From Paenibacillus stellifer (GTDB lineage Bacteria > Bacillota > Bacilli > Paenibacillales > Paenibacillaceae), in contig NZ_CP009286.1 in NCBI RefSeq assembly GCF_000758685.1, positions 1,828,501-1,892,500 of the forward strand: a stretch of 64,000 nt of DNA, in the 5' to 3' direction. Below the pieces are notes generated by a model. It was not told the DNA's origin, did no database searches, and saw nothing but the letters and a program-made list of their open reading frames with translations. Shown here one piece after another: positions 53,010 to 61,822 of the stretch. The position numbers and the translations under genes were made by a program. Positions within the stretch are counted from its first letter, which is position 1; every line of letters begins with the position of its first letter.

Positions 53010-54593
53010 ATGACTAACGAACGGAACAGAACAGAAGGAGCCGAGCGCGCCCTTCTTGCGATCGATCAGCTCGTGCTCTTCGCTTCCCGCCGGCGGCTTA
53101 TCGAGCCGGCAGACACCGACTACGGCCGCAACCGGCTGCTGGAGCAGTTCGGCTTCAGCGAGCCTTATGACGGTGAACCGGATCTGACGGAGCTTGAGGG
53201 ACCTCAGGCTCCGCTGGATGCCCTTATCGATTATGGCTTCGAAATCGGGCTGATCCCGGAGAATACCGATACGTACCGGGATCTCCTGGACGCCAAAATC
53301 ATGGGCCAGCTCATGGCCCGCCCCTCGGAGATCAACCGGGAGTTCGTTCAGCTGGCAGAGAATGAAGGCATTGCCGCCGCGACGGACCGCTTCTACCAGC
53401 TCAGCATCGATTCCAACTATATCCGGATGGACCGCATCTCCAAGAATGTCTACTGGCTGCAGCCCTCGCCTTATGGCAATCTGGAGATGACGATCAACCT
53501 GTCCAAGCCGGAGAAGAATTCGAAGGAGATCGCGATGGCCCGGCTGCTTCCGCCTCCGGTCTATCCGAAATGCCTGCTCTGCCGGGAGAACATCGGCTAT
53601 GCCGGACGTCTGAACCACCCGGCCCGCCAGAACCTGCGGGCGATTCCGCTCACGCTGAACAAGGAGAGGTGGTTCTTCCAGTACTCGCCTTATGTGTACT
53701 ACAACGAGCACTGCATCGTGTTCCATCATGATCATGTGCCGATGAAACTGACCAAGGATACCTTAAAGCGGCTTCTGGCTTTTGTAGGCGATTTCCCGCA
53801 CTATTTCATCGGCTCGAATGCCGATCTGCCGATTGTCGGCGGATCGATTCTGACGCATGACCATTTTCAGGGCGGCCGCCATACCTTCGCGCTTCAGAAG
53901 GCGCCGATCGAGGAGTCGTTCACCCATCCGTCCTATCCGGGTGTATCCCTGGGAATGGTGAACTGGCCTATGTCCGTCGTGCGGCTTCAGGGTGAAGATC
54001 AGGCCGTGCTGCTGGAATGCGCGAACGACCTGTACGAAGCCTGGAAGGGCTACAGCGATCCCTCCGCCGACATTTTGGCCTTCAGCGAAGAGAATGGCGA
54101 GCGCGTGCCGCATAACACGGTTACGCCAATCGTCCGCCGGAGCGCAAGCGGCGGCTACGAGGCGGATCTGGTGCTCCGCAACAACCGTACGAACGATAAG
54201 CATCCGGAAGGCATCTTCCATCCTCACCGTGAAATGCACCATATCAAGAAAGAGAACATCGGCCTCATCGAGGTTATGGGCCTTGCCATCCTGCCGGGAC
54301 GTCTAAAGGACGAGCTCGACGACATTGCCGGCATTCTGGCGGGCGACGCAGAAGAGCTTCAAGCAGTCCGTGCTTCGGCGGATCACCGCCTTGCACAGCA
54401 CGCTCACTGGATTGAGCAGCTGGTGGAACGCTTCGGCACCTCGCTTGACCGTGAAGAGGCGATTGGCATCCTGCGCAACGAAGTTGGCCTTAAGTTTGCC
54501 CAAATTCTGGAGCATGCGGGAGTCTACAAGGTTACACCGGAAGGCCGTGCGGCTTTCCGCGCGTTCCTCAAGAGCTTCGGCACGGTTCAATAA
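53010..54593 (+). CDS. galT: UDP-glucose-hexose-1-phosphate uridylyltransferase, class II GalT
   Basis: 527 residues, the large Bacillota form. AAGGAG precedes ATG 53010. CLLCRENIGYAGR holds a metal-binding Cys pair, and THDHFQGGRH carries the HxHxQ catalytic His triad. It transfers UMP from UDP-glucose to galactose-1-phosphate. It shares the transcript with galE and ends at a strong terminator. Confidence 0.96.
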   Translation: MTNERNRTEGAERALLAIDQLVLFASRRRLIEPADTDYGRNRLLEQFGFSEPYDGEPDLTELEGPQAPLDALIDYGFEIGLIPENTDTYRDLLDAKIMGQLMARPSEINREFVQLAENEGIAAATDRFYQLSIDSNYIRMDRISKNVYWLQPSPYGNLEMTINLSKPEKNSKEIAMARLLPPPVYPKCLLCRENIGYAGRLNHPARQNLRAIPLTLNKERWFFQYSPYVYYNEHCIVFHHDHVPMKLTKDTLKRLLAFVGDFPHYFIGSNADLPIVGGSILTHDHFQGGRHTFALQKAPIEESFTHPSYPGVSLGMVNWPMSVVRLQGEDQAVLLECANDLYEAWKGYSDPSADILAFSEENGERVPHNTVTPIVRRSASGGYEADLVLRNNRTNDKHPEGIFHPHREMHHIKKENIGLIEVMGLAILPGRLKDELDDIAGILAGDAEELQAVRASADHRLAQHAHWIEQLVERFGTSLDREEAIGILRNEVGLKFAQILEHAGVYKVTPEGRAAFRAFLKSFGTVQ

Positions 54594-54651
54594 ATATGGC
54601 AAAGCAGCTGATCTGACCAGCAGACTTCACTTACAGATCGGCAGCTCGAAG

Positions 54652-54693
54652 CCGGCGGTTTCTCCGGAAGGAGAGGCTGCCGGTGTTTTTTTT
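54652..54693 (+). terminator. Terminator of galE-galT
   Basis: A 14-bp stem (54652-54665 with 54670-54683, some G-U pairs), loop GGAA, then a run of eight Ts. Confidence 0.9.
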
Positions 54694-54708
54694 ACCCGAA
54701 GGGCAAAT

Positions 54709-54737
54709 TTGAATGTGCAAAATGGGTAGATTATAAT
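54709..54737 (+). promoter_or_regulatory. Promoter of the iron-alcohol dehydrogenase gene, with 5' hairpin
   Basis: TTGAAT (54709-54714), 17-base spacer, TATAAT (54732-54737). A perfect hairpin TCCGGGA-CAA-TCCCGGA (54751-54767) lies just after the expected start site, and AGGAGGAGG before the gene. Confidence 0.83.
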
Positions 54738-54795
54738 AGATTTCGCGTCATCCGGGACAATCCCGGAACAATACGGTTAGGAGGAGGTACAATCT

Positions 54796-55959
54796 ATGCA
54801 CAATTTTCAATTTTACAACCCGACCAAGCTGATCTTCGGCAAAGGCACACTTGAAGCGCTGAAGACGGAGGTTCCCCGCTACGGAAAGAATGTGCTTCTT
54901 CTGTACGGCGGCGGCAGCATCAAGCGAAACGGTCTGTATGATAAAGTGGTTACCATTCTGAAAGGCGTCGGCGCGAACATCACCGAGCTGCCAGGTGTTG
55001 AGCCGAACCCCCGCCTGTCTACCGTACATAAAGGGGTCGATCTCTGCCGGAGCGAGGACATAGATCTGATTCTGGCAGTAGGCGGCGGCAGCGTGCTCGA
55101 CTGCGGCAAGGCCATCGCCGTCGGCGCGAAGTATGATGGCGATATGTGGGATTTCGTGGAGCGCAAGGCGGCTCCCCAGGATGCGCTGCCGCTCGGCACG
55201 ATTCTGACAATGGCGGCTACAGGCTCCGAGATGAACAACGGCTCGGTGATCACGAATGAGCAGACTGAGGAGAAGATGGGCTGGGGCAGCCCGCATTCTT
55301 ATCCGGTCTTCTCCATCCTCGATCCGGAGCATACGTTCTCGGTGCCGCGCGACCAGACGGTGTACGGCGTCGTGGACATGATGACCCATGTGCTGGAGCA
55401 TTATTTCCACAACGATGTCAATACGCCGGTTCAGGACCGCTTCTGTGAATCGCTCCTGATCACCATGATGGAAGCCGGCTCGAAGCTGGTTGACGATCTG
55501 GAGAATTACGAGCTGCGGGAGACGATTCTGTACTGCGGAACTATGGCGCTGAACGGCATGGTAAGCATGGGCTTCGCGGGTGACTGGGCAACGCATAATA
55601 TCGAGCACGCCGTATCGGCCGTATACGATATTCCGCATGGCGGCGGCTTGGCCATCCTGTTCCCGCAGTGGATGAAATATAACCTGGAGACTAATCCGGA
55701 GCGGTTCAAGCAGCTTGCAGTCCGTGTGTTCGGTGTGGACCCTTCCGGCAAGAGCGCAAGCGAAGCCGGACAGGAAGGCATTGATGCGCTGCGGAAATTC
55801 TGGAACTCCATCGGGGCGCCGAGCCGGCTTGCCGATTATGACATCGACGACAGCCGGATTGACGAAATGGCGGAGAAGGCGGTCCGCTTCGGTCCATTCG
55901 GTAATTTCCGCAAGCTGGATCGCGAGGACACTGTGGAAATTTACAAGATGTCGCTGTAA
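54796..55959 (+). CDS. NADH/NADPH-dependent butanol dehydrogenase-like iron-containing ADH (YugJ/YugK type)
   Basis: 387 residues. Group III alcohol dehydrogenase: GGGSIKRNG and [15 protein letters not shown] bind the cofactor; metal ligands are the Asp/His of [12 protein letters not shown] and the His pair in [17 protein letters not shown]. The Asp at the end of strand two that selects NADH is not clear by eye. It reduces aldehydes such as butanal in the cytosol. Monocistronic with its own promoter. Confidence 0.94.
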   Translation: MHNFQFYNPTKLIFGKGTLEALKTEVPRYGKNVLLLYGGGSIKRNGLYDKVVTILKGVGANITELPGVEPNPRLSTVHKGVDLCRSEDIDLILAVGGGSVLDCGKAIAVGAKYDGDMWDFVERKAAPQDALPLGTILTMAATGSEMNNGSVITNEQTEEKMGWGSPHSYPVFSILDPEHTFSVPRDQTVYGVVDMMTHVLEHYFHNDVNTPVQDRFCESLLITMMEAGSKLVDDLENYELRETILYCGTMALNGMVSMGFAGDWATHNIEHAVSAVYDIPHGGGLAILFPQWMKYNLETNPERFKQLAVRVFGVDPSGKSASEAGQEGIDALRKFWNSIGAPSRLADYDIDDSRIDEMAEKAVRFGPFGNFRKLDREDTVEIYKMSL

Positions 55960-55985
55960 TCGGCGGCAGAACAAGTGTGAATTGT

Positions 55986-56019
55986 AGGAGGGGCGCGGCG
56001 GCAGGCTGCGCTCCTCTTT
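55986..56019 (+). terminator. Probable terminator after the alcohol dehydrogenase gene
   Basis: AGGAG/CTCCT and GGCGC/GCGCT pairings form an imperfect stem, followed by CTTTG, a short T run. Confidence 0.5.
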
Positions 56020-56049
56020 GTATGCAATCCGGCAATAAATCCAGATTTT

Positions 56050-56076
56050 TGAAACCAAATAGCCTGCATATACGTT
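56050..56076 (+). promoter_or_regulatory. ECF (SigW-like) promoter of the NfeD-flotillin operon
   Basis: TGAAAC (56050-56055), 17-base spacer, CGTT (56073-56076). The SigW consensus is TGAAAC-N16/17-CGTA, and the equivalent Bacillus operon (yuaF-floT) is SigW-controlled. Confidence 0.78.
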
Positions 56077-56115
56077 ATATTAGGTAAGGATTAATCTGGC
56101 CGGAAGGAGAAGATT

Positions 56116-56652
56116 ATGGAGACTCTTTACTTAAGCTGCCTTTCGCTTGGTATTTTGTTCGCTATCGTGACGCTGCTTGCGGGCGACTGGATCGGGCATG
56201 CGCTGGGAGGAATGCTTGACTTTCTGTCTGTGGACGTGATCAGTCCGACCGTTCTGGCGGCCGGCGTCACGGTGTTCGGCGGAGCGGGAATTTTGCTGAC
56301 CCGGTATACGGGACTCGCCGGAGCGCCTGTCCTCGTGCTCTCCCTAATGGTTGCCGTCCTGCTCAGCGGCGCCGTGTACATAGGCGTGGTGAAGCCGATG
56401 GAGCGCAGCGAAATGTCGACAGGCTTCTCCATGCAGGAGCTTCCCGGCCGGATCGGCGAAATTACCGTCCCGGTTCCGGCATTTGGCTACGGGGAGGTTA
56501 TGGTCAAGTTCGGCGCATCGAATACCCTTCATACCGCGGCCAGCTTTGACCGGCATCCACTTCCTACGGGGGCCAAGGTGGTCATCGTGGAAGTGAAAGA
56601 CGGTGTTGCCCTTGTATCCGCACTAGATGAACGAAGAGGAGAGGATTTGTAA
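56116..56652 (+). CDS. NfeD-family membrane protein (YuaF-like)
   Basis: 178 residues; GGAAGGAGA precedes ATG 56116. Three membrane segments (about 4-22, 45-65, 70-92), then a soluble OB-fold domain (about 108-172: GRIGEITVPVPAFGYGEVMVKF). Partner of flotillin in membrane microdomain assembly. Its stop shares a base with the flotillin start (TAATG). Confidence 0.93.
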   Translation: METLYLSCLSLGILFAIVTLLAGDWIGHALGGMLDFLSVDVISPTVLAAGVTVFGGAGILLTRYTGLAGAPVLVLSLMVAVLLSGAVYIGVVKPMERSEMSTGFSMQELPGRIGEITVPVPAFGYGEVMVKFGASNTLHTAASFDRHPLPTGAKVVIVEVKDGVALVSALDERRGEDL

Positions 56653-58202
56653 TGTACGGACTACCCGACTATCTGCTGATTCCCGCTGTGGTCATCGCCG
56701 TCCTGATTGTGCTCGGGATTGCGTTCTGGGCTCGGTACAAAACCGTCGGTCCCGATGAAGCGATGATCGTCACCGGGTCTTTTCTCGGATCGAGCCATAT
56801 CTCGGACGACGGTTCCGGGCGAAAAATAAAAATCGTCCGCGGTGGAGGCGCATTCATTCTTCCTGTCTTTCAGAAAGCCGAATTCATGTCGCTGCTCTCC
56901 CACAAGCTCGACGTTACGACACCGGAGGTATATACGGAGCAGGGGGTACCCGTCATAGCGGACGGCGTAGCCATCATCAAGGTGGGCAGCTCCGTCGAGG
57001 ACGTGGCGACGGCCGCCGAGCAGTTCATGGGCAAGCCGATCGAATCGCTGAAGGCCGAAGCCCAGGAGGTGCTCGAAGGCCATCTGCGGGCGATCCTCGG
57101 CACGATGACCGTGGAGGAAGTGTACCGCAACCGCGACCGGTTCGCGCAGGAGGTGCAGGGAGTGGCTGCCCGGGATTTGAAGAAGATGGGACTGCAGATC
57201 GTCTCCTTCACCATCAAGGATGTCCGCGACAAGCATGGCTACCTCGAAGCGCTCGGCAAGCCGCGGATCGCGGCGGTGAAGCGGGATGCCGAGATCGCGG
57301 AAGCCGAGGCGCTGCGGGATGCGCGAATCCAGAAGGCGAACGCCGAGGAGCAGGGGCAGAAGGCCGAGCTGCTGCGCGATACGAATATCGCAGAAGCGTC
57401 GCGCGATAACCAGCTGAAGATCGCCGGGTTCAAACGCGATCAGGATACGGCCAAGGCGGAAGCCGACCAGGCGTATCATATCCAGGAGGCGCGCGCCAAG
57501 CAGACGGCTGTCGAAGAGCAGATGAAGGTCGAGCTTGTGCGTAAAATGCGGGAGATTGACCTGCAGGAGAAGGAAATTCAAATCCGCGAGAAGCAGTACG
57601 ACGCGGAAGTGAAGAAGAAGGCGGAGGCTGACCGCTACGCGGTAGAGCAGGCGGCGGAAGCCGACCGGGTGCGGAAGATGCGCGAGGCGGATGCGCTGCA
57701 GTACAGCATTGAGGCTCAGGCGAAGGCTACGGCGGAGCAGAAGCGCCTGGAAGGCCAGGCGGTGGCGGATGCCGAGCGGGCGAAGGGTACAGCCGAAGCG
57801 GAAGTAATCCGGCTGAGAGGCTTGGCCGAGGCGGAGGCCAAGGAGAAGCTGGCCGAAGCGTTCCAGAAGTTCGGCGAGGCCGCGGTGCTGGACATCATCG
57901 TGAAGATGCTGCCCGAGCTGGCCGGCAAGATCGCCCAGCCGCTGTCGTCCATCGACAAGCTGACGGTTGTGGACACGGGCAACGGAGAAGGCGCAGCTCG
58001 TGTCAGCAATTACGTGACCGGGCTGATGGCCACGGCTCCAGAGATGCTGAAGAGCGTCTCCGGCATCGATGTGGAGCAGCTCATCAAGGGCTTGACCAAG
58101 ACCAAGAGCAAAGAGGCGGAGCCGACTGGCGCCCAGCTTTCTCTGGCTGCGAAGCCGCAGACCCAGCAGCCGGAAAACTTGAAATTGGAAAGCCAGGAAT
58201 AG
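56652..58202 (+). CDS. floT: Flotillin-like protein FloT
   Basis: 516 residues. An N-terminal membrane hairpin (about 5-25) is followed by an SPFH/PHB domain (about 30-195, with AAEQFMGKPIESLKAEAQEVLEGHLRAILG). A long Glu-Ala-rich coiled coil runs from about 200 to 400 and a Gln/Pro-rich C terminus ends it. It scaffolds functional membrane microdomains on the inner face. The SigW-like promoter suggests induction by cell-envelope stress. The Bacillus operon also has yuaI, which is absent here. Confidence 0.96.
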   Translation: MYGLPDYLLIPAVVIAVLIVLGIAFWARYKTVGPDEAMIVTGSFLGSSHISDDGSGRKIKIVRGGGAFILPVFQKAEFMSLLSHKLDVTTPEVYTEQGVPVIADGVAIIKVGSSVEDVATAAEQFMGKPIESLKAEAQEVLEGHLRAILGTMTVEEVYRNRDRFAQEVQGVAARDLKKMGLQIVSFTIKDVRDKHGYLEALGKPRIAAVKRDAEIAEAEALRDARIQKANAEEQGQKAELLRDTNIAEASRDNQLKIAGFKRDQDTAKAEADQAYHIQEARAKQTAVEEQMKVELVRKMREIDLQEKEIQIREKQYDAEVKKKAEADRYAVEQAAEADRVRKMREADALQYSIEAQAKATAEQKRLEGQAVADAERAKGTAEAEVIRLRGLAEAEAKEKLAEAFQKFGEAAVLDIIVKMLPELAGKIAQPLSSIDKLTVVDTGNGEGAARVSNYVTGLMATAPEMLKSVSGIDVEQLIKGLTKTKSKEAEPTGAQLSLAAKPQTQQPENLKLESQE

Positions 58203-58271
58203 GAAAGCCGGGAGTAGATCATATTCTCACGCGATCCATCAAGAACAATCACGATCTATCACGAACCGATT

Positions 58272-58315
58272 ATAAGCACACGAAAGCCGCCACGCGGGGC
58301 ACATACCCTGCGGGC
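58272..58315. terminator. Bidirectional terminator between floT and the araC-type gene
   Basis: GAAAGCCGCC (58272-58281) pairs with GGCGGCTTT (58303-58311) around an inner GCGGG/CCTGC. TTTTTC follows on the plus strand; the minus-strand tail is TTTCGTG. Confidence 0.83.
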
Positions 58316-58368
58316 GGCTTTTTCATAGCCAAGACTGGTTTGGCAGCACCTCCGCATATCTCCCATAA

Positions 58369-59196
58369 TTAATCCACCAGCAATCCGGACCGTTTCAAGT
58401 ATTTGGTCGGCGTCACAGCGCTGAACTCCTTGAATTCTTTGATGAAATGGTTCTGGTCAAAATACCCCAGCTCCATAATCCCGTCTAGCGTCTCGGCTCC
58501 GCGAGGCTTCTCCAGGGCGTTCAGCACATGCTGAAAACGGATGATTCTGCTGAACAGCTTGGGCGACACTCCGACGTAACGTTCGAAGGTTTTATGCATG
58601 TACCGTGTGGAGTAACCGGTATCCGCAGCGAGATCGGCGATCGGTACAGTTCCTTTGCCTCCGATGATTTTTTCGGTCAAATATTCCACCAGCGCCGGCG
58701 TGTCAAGCTTGCTGCTGTAATGCTCCGTGTAGAACGCTTCAAAGGCGCGGATGCGCTCGGTGAAGCTGCTCTGGGCAGCGACCGCCTCAAGCAATCTGTC
58801 CGCGTGCGGAAGAACATCCTGCAGGGGAATTTCATTCTCGGTAAATTCGCTGACCGGATATTTGAGGAACCGCTCCGCATACCCCGGCAGAAACCGGATC
58901 GCGAAATAATCGCAGTCCGGTCTGACGAAGATCCCTTTTCTCCGCCGAACAATGCTGCCGCAAATGTTGGCCGAGGGTTGATGCGGATAACAGCAGATCA
59001 CAATATCCAGGCAGCCGTCGGGCAGAATGAACATGCTGTCGAGATGCCCGGCATCCAGATGAAACCCGAAATATTGAATGCCTTCGCTTAACAAGGAAGG
59101 TGTAGACTCAATGAATTTTGTGTAGGTAGGCAGCGACTTTTTGAAGGAAGGCTGAAACGGATGGTATTTGAAGCGTTGCCCCGGGGCCCGAGTCAT
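58369..59196 (-). CDS. AraC-family transcriptional regulator (DUF6597-like N terminus)
   Basis: 275 residues; GGAGG lies before ATG 59196. The N-terminal half (about 25-160: ILPDGCLDIVICCY, GIFVRPDCDYFAIRFLPGYAERFL) matches a common Gram-positive sensor domain of unknown ligand. The C-terminal double helix-turn-helix (about 175-265) ends GYFDQNHFIKEFKEFSAVTPTKY. It is divergent from the hydroquinone-reductase-like genes and is their likely regulator; the 59350-59379 region carries an AATCTG...CAGATT inverted repeat that could be a site. Confidence 0.92.
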   Translation of the reverse strand: MTRAPGQRFKYHPFQPSFKKSLPTYTKFIESTPSLLSEGIQYFGFHLDAGHLDSMFILPDGCLDIVICCYPHQPSANICGSIVRRRKGIFVRPDCDYFAIRFLPGYAERFLKYPVSEFTENEIPLQDVLPHADRLLEAVAAQSSFTERIRAFEAFYTEHYSSKLDTPALVEYLTEKIIGGKGTVPIADLAADTGYSTRYMHKTFERYVGVSPKLFSRIIRFQHVLNALEKPRGAETLDGIMELGYFDQNHFIKEFKEFSAVTPTKYLKRSGLLVD

Positions 59197-59408
59197 AAAG
59201 TACGACCTCCTTTTTTATTTAATCCGATATAATTCATCTGATTAATATTAATTAAATCGCTAGATCGCTTTTACTGTCAATAACCTTTTTCTCTCGTCTT
59301 TCCTGTCCTGTTCTGATTTTTACTATATTTCATCCAAGTCTCAAAGTAGAATCTGGTAAAAGTAAAACACATCAGATTACTATGAAATTAAAAAAGGAGG
59401 ATCATCCG

Positions 59409-60365
59409 ATGACCACTGTACAGAATGCCGCCTCCGAATTTACGCGCGAGGTCGGCAGCGGCGGCGCATTTGTCCGCCAAACCAACCGGTTCGTCACACC
59501 GTTCGGAACTGCTGACGGCGAGCTTCCGCCGGAACCCGGCCGTTACCGGCTGCTGTGGGCGCCGATCTGCCCTTGGGCACACAGGGCCATTATCGTTAGA
59601 GCTGTGCTGGGACTTGAGGATGCAATCAGCGTAGGTACGGCCAACCCGGTGCGTACGGAACAAGGATGGGAGTTCTCACTTGATAAGGATGGCGTCGATC
59701 CCGTGCTGGGCATCCGCTTTTTACCCGAGATTTACAAGGAGACGGACCCCGATTACCAAGGGCGTGCAACTGTGCCGACTGTTGTGGATTTAACTACCCG
59801 AAAGGTCGTCAACAACAATTATTTCAGACTGACGAATGATCTGGAGACAGCCTGGTCGGCATTTCACAAAGAAGGCGCCCCCGATCTGTACCCGGCTGAG
59901 CTTCGGGAGGTGATAGACGCTCTGAACGATATTCTGTTCCATGAGGTTAACAACGGTGTGTACAAGGCGGGATTCGCCCGGTCCCAGGAGGCTTACGAGC
60001 AAGCGTATGATACGGTATTCGCCCGGCTCGATGATCTGGAGAAGCGGCTTGAAGGACGGCGGTATTTGTTCGGAAGCTCCATCACGGATTCGGATGTCCG
60101 GTTATATGTGACGCTGGCCCGCTTCGACATCGCCTATTACCCGGTCTTTCGGACGAACCGCAACCGGCTGATCGACTTCCCGAATTTATGGGCCTACGCC
60201 CGCGACCTGTACCAGACGCCCGGATTCGGTGATACCACGGATTTCGAAGCGATCAAAAAAGGCTATCATCTTGGCGACATCGCCAGCAACCCTCTGCGCA
60301 TTCTTCCCAAAGGTCCGGACCTCTCCATATGGACGTCGGACCACGGGCGCGAGCGGCTGAACTGA
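59409..60365 (+). CDS. Xi-class glutathione transferase / glutathionyl-hydroquinone reductase-like protein, copy 1
   Basis: 318 residues from ATG 59409, 7 bases after GGAGG. A thioredoxin-fold N terminus has the catalytic Cys in PICPWAHRA (about residues 53-61). The conserved VPTVVD cis-proline loop follows, then a helical C-terminal domain with FHEVNNGVYKAGFARSQEAYE. Family members (YqjG/PcpF) reduce glutathionyl-hydroquinones. Bacillota usually use bacillithiol rather than glutathione, so the natural thiol may differ. First gene of a probable operon with GNAT, copy 2 and a GldA-like gene. Confidence 0.93.
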   Translation: MTTVQNAASEFTREVGSGGAFVRQTNRFVTPFGTADGELPPEPGRYRLLWAPICPWAHRAIIVRAVLGLEDAISVGTANPVRTEQGWEFSLDKDGVDPVLGIRFLPEIYKETDPDYQGRATVPTVVDLTTRKVVNNNYFRLTNDLETAWSAFHKEGAPDLYPAELREVIDALNDILFHEVNNGVYKAGFARSQEAYEQAYDTVFARLDDLEKRLEGRRYLFGSSITDSDVRLYVTLARFDIAYYPVFRTNRNRLIDFPNLWAYARDLYQTPGFGDTTDFEAIKKGYHLGDIASNPLRILPKGPDLSIWTSDHGRERLN

Positions 60366-60383
60366 CGGAAAGGCTGGCATTCG

Positions 60384-60806
60384 ATGAACATTGAGATTCG
60401 TAACGGCTGTCTGAACACGGACTGGGAGAGGGTCGCGGAATTGATGTCCCATTTTGGACTTTCGAACGCGGCGGCGGATGTGCACAAGGAGGCATTCGAG
60501 AACAGCTACGCCACAACTTTTCTATATGACCGGGACCGGTTGATCGGCTTCGGCAGAGCCGTCTCGGACGGCGTTCTGCAGGCTGCCATTTACAATATCG
60601 CGCTCGATCCCGATTATCACGGACATGGCCTGGGCCGCCTGATTATTGATGATCTGCTGCGCGCGGTCCGGCATTGCAATGTGATTCTGTATACGCATCC
60701 CGACAAAGTGAGCTTCTACCGCCACCTTGGCTTCCGGAGGATGAAGACCGGCATGGCGCTGTATCTGGACGAGAGCAAGGTCGACGAGATGGGATTTATC
60801 GAATAA
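60384..60806 (+). CDS. GNAT-family N-acetyltransferase
   Basis: 140 residues; GAAAGG precedes ATG 60384, 18 bases after copy 1. Acetyl-CoA-binding motif GHGLGRLI in LDPDYHGHGLGRL and the terminal VSFYRHLGFRR. Small-molecule or protein acetyltransferase of unknown substrate. It is placed between two near-identical-function genes, which hints at a shared detoxification or modification task. Confidence 0.92.
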   Translation: MNIEIRNGCLNTDWERVAELMSHFGLSNAAADVHKEAFENSYATTFLYDRDRLIGFGRAVSDGVLQAAIYNIALDPDYHGHGLGRLIIDDLLRAVRHCNVILYTHPDKVSFYRHLGFRRMKTGMALYLDESKVDEMGFIE

Positions 60807-60846
60807 CGCGGCAGCTGTCGCAGTGAACGGCGAAGGAGGCTATGAG

Positions 60847-61806
60847 ATGAGTGTTGCGAAAAAGCATCCCGTCTTTGAACAAGAGTTGCGTTCTGACGGC
60901 AGCTTTGTTCCCCAGAAAAATCTGTTCACCGTTCCTTTCGGCTACGGCCCCGGGGAACACCGGCCGGAAGCGGGACGCTACCGGCTCCTGTGGATGAAGG
61001 CATGTCCTTATGCACATCGGGCGGTGATCGTTCGCAGACTGCTGGGCCTGGAGGAAGCGATCAGCCTCGGCACAGCGAGCCATTTTCGGACGGAATTCGG
61101 CTGGGAATTCTCGCTTGACGAGGGAGGCGTCGATCCCGTACTGGGAATCCGCTACATCAAGGAAGTGTACGACGCAGAAGACCCGGAGTACAAAGGAAGG
61201 CCGACAGTGCCCATCGTAGTCGATGTACATACCGGACAGGGAGCCAACAGCGACTACTTCCGGCTGACCAACGAGTTGGAGACGGCATGGGCCCCCTTTC
61301 ATAAAACAGGCGCACCTGATTTGTATCCAGCCGATCTGCGCGCGGAAATCGACGAGCTGAACGAACGGATTTTTCATGATGTTAACAACGGCGTGTACAA
61401 AGCGGGCTTCGCCCGGTCGCAGGAGGCTTACGAGAAAGCCTACGATGTGTTGTTCGAGCGTCTGGATGAGCTTGAGGAGCGTCTGTCAACGCGCCGCTAC
61501 CTGCATGGCGATCGGTTAACCGATTCCGATGTGCGGCTGTATACGACACTGGTCCGCTTCGACGCCGCTTATTACACCGCATTCCGGGCCAACCGGAAGC
61601 GCATTGCCGACTATCGCCATCTATGGGCATACGCCAGAGACTTATTCCAGACTCCCGGTTTCGGAGACACAACGGATTTTGATGCGATCAAGCGGCATTA
61701 CCATCTGTCCGGGCTTCTGACATCGGAAGGGGCGAATCCTTACCGGATTTTGCCTAAGGGACCCGATTTGAGTCTGTGGAACACGCCTCATGGCAGAGGA
61801 CGCTGA
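60847..61806 (+). CDS. Xi-class glutathione transferase / glutathionyl-hydroquinone reductase-like protein, copy 2
   Basis: 319 residues from ATG 60847, preceded by GAAGGAGG. Catalytic Cys in ACPYAHRA, VPIVVD loop, and the same FHDVNNGVYKAGFARSQEAYEKAYD block as copy 1; the two proteins align along their whole length by eye with many substitutions. Probably an older duplication with divergent substrate use. Confidence 0.93.
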   Translation: MSVAKKHPVFEQELRSDGSFVPQKNLFTVPFGYGPGEHRPEAGRYRLLWMKACPYAHRAVIVRRLLGLEEAISLGTASHFRTEFGWEFSLDEGGVDPVLGIRYIKEVYDAEDPEYKGRPTVPIVVDVHTGQGANSDYFRLTNELETAWAPFHKTGAPDLYPADLRAEIDELNERIFHDVNNGVYKAGFARSQEAYEKAYDVLFERLDELEERLSTRRYLHGDRLTDSDVRLYTTLVRFDAAYYTAFRANRKRIADYRHLWAYARDLFQTPGFGDTTDFDAIKRHYHLSGLLTSEGANPYRILPKGPDLSLWNTPHGRGR

Positions 61807-61822
61807 AAGGAGAAGATGGCCC

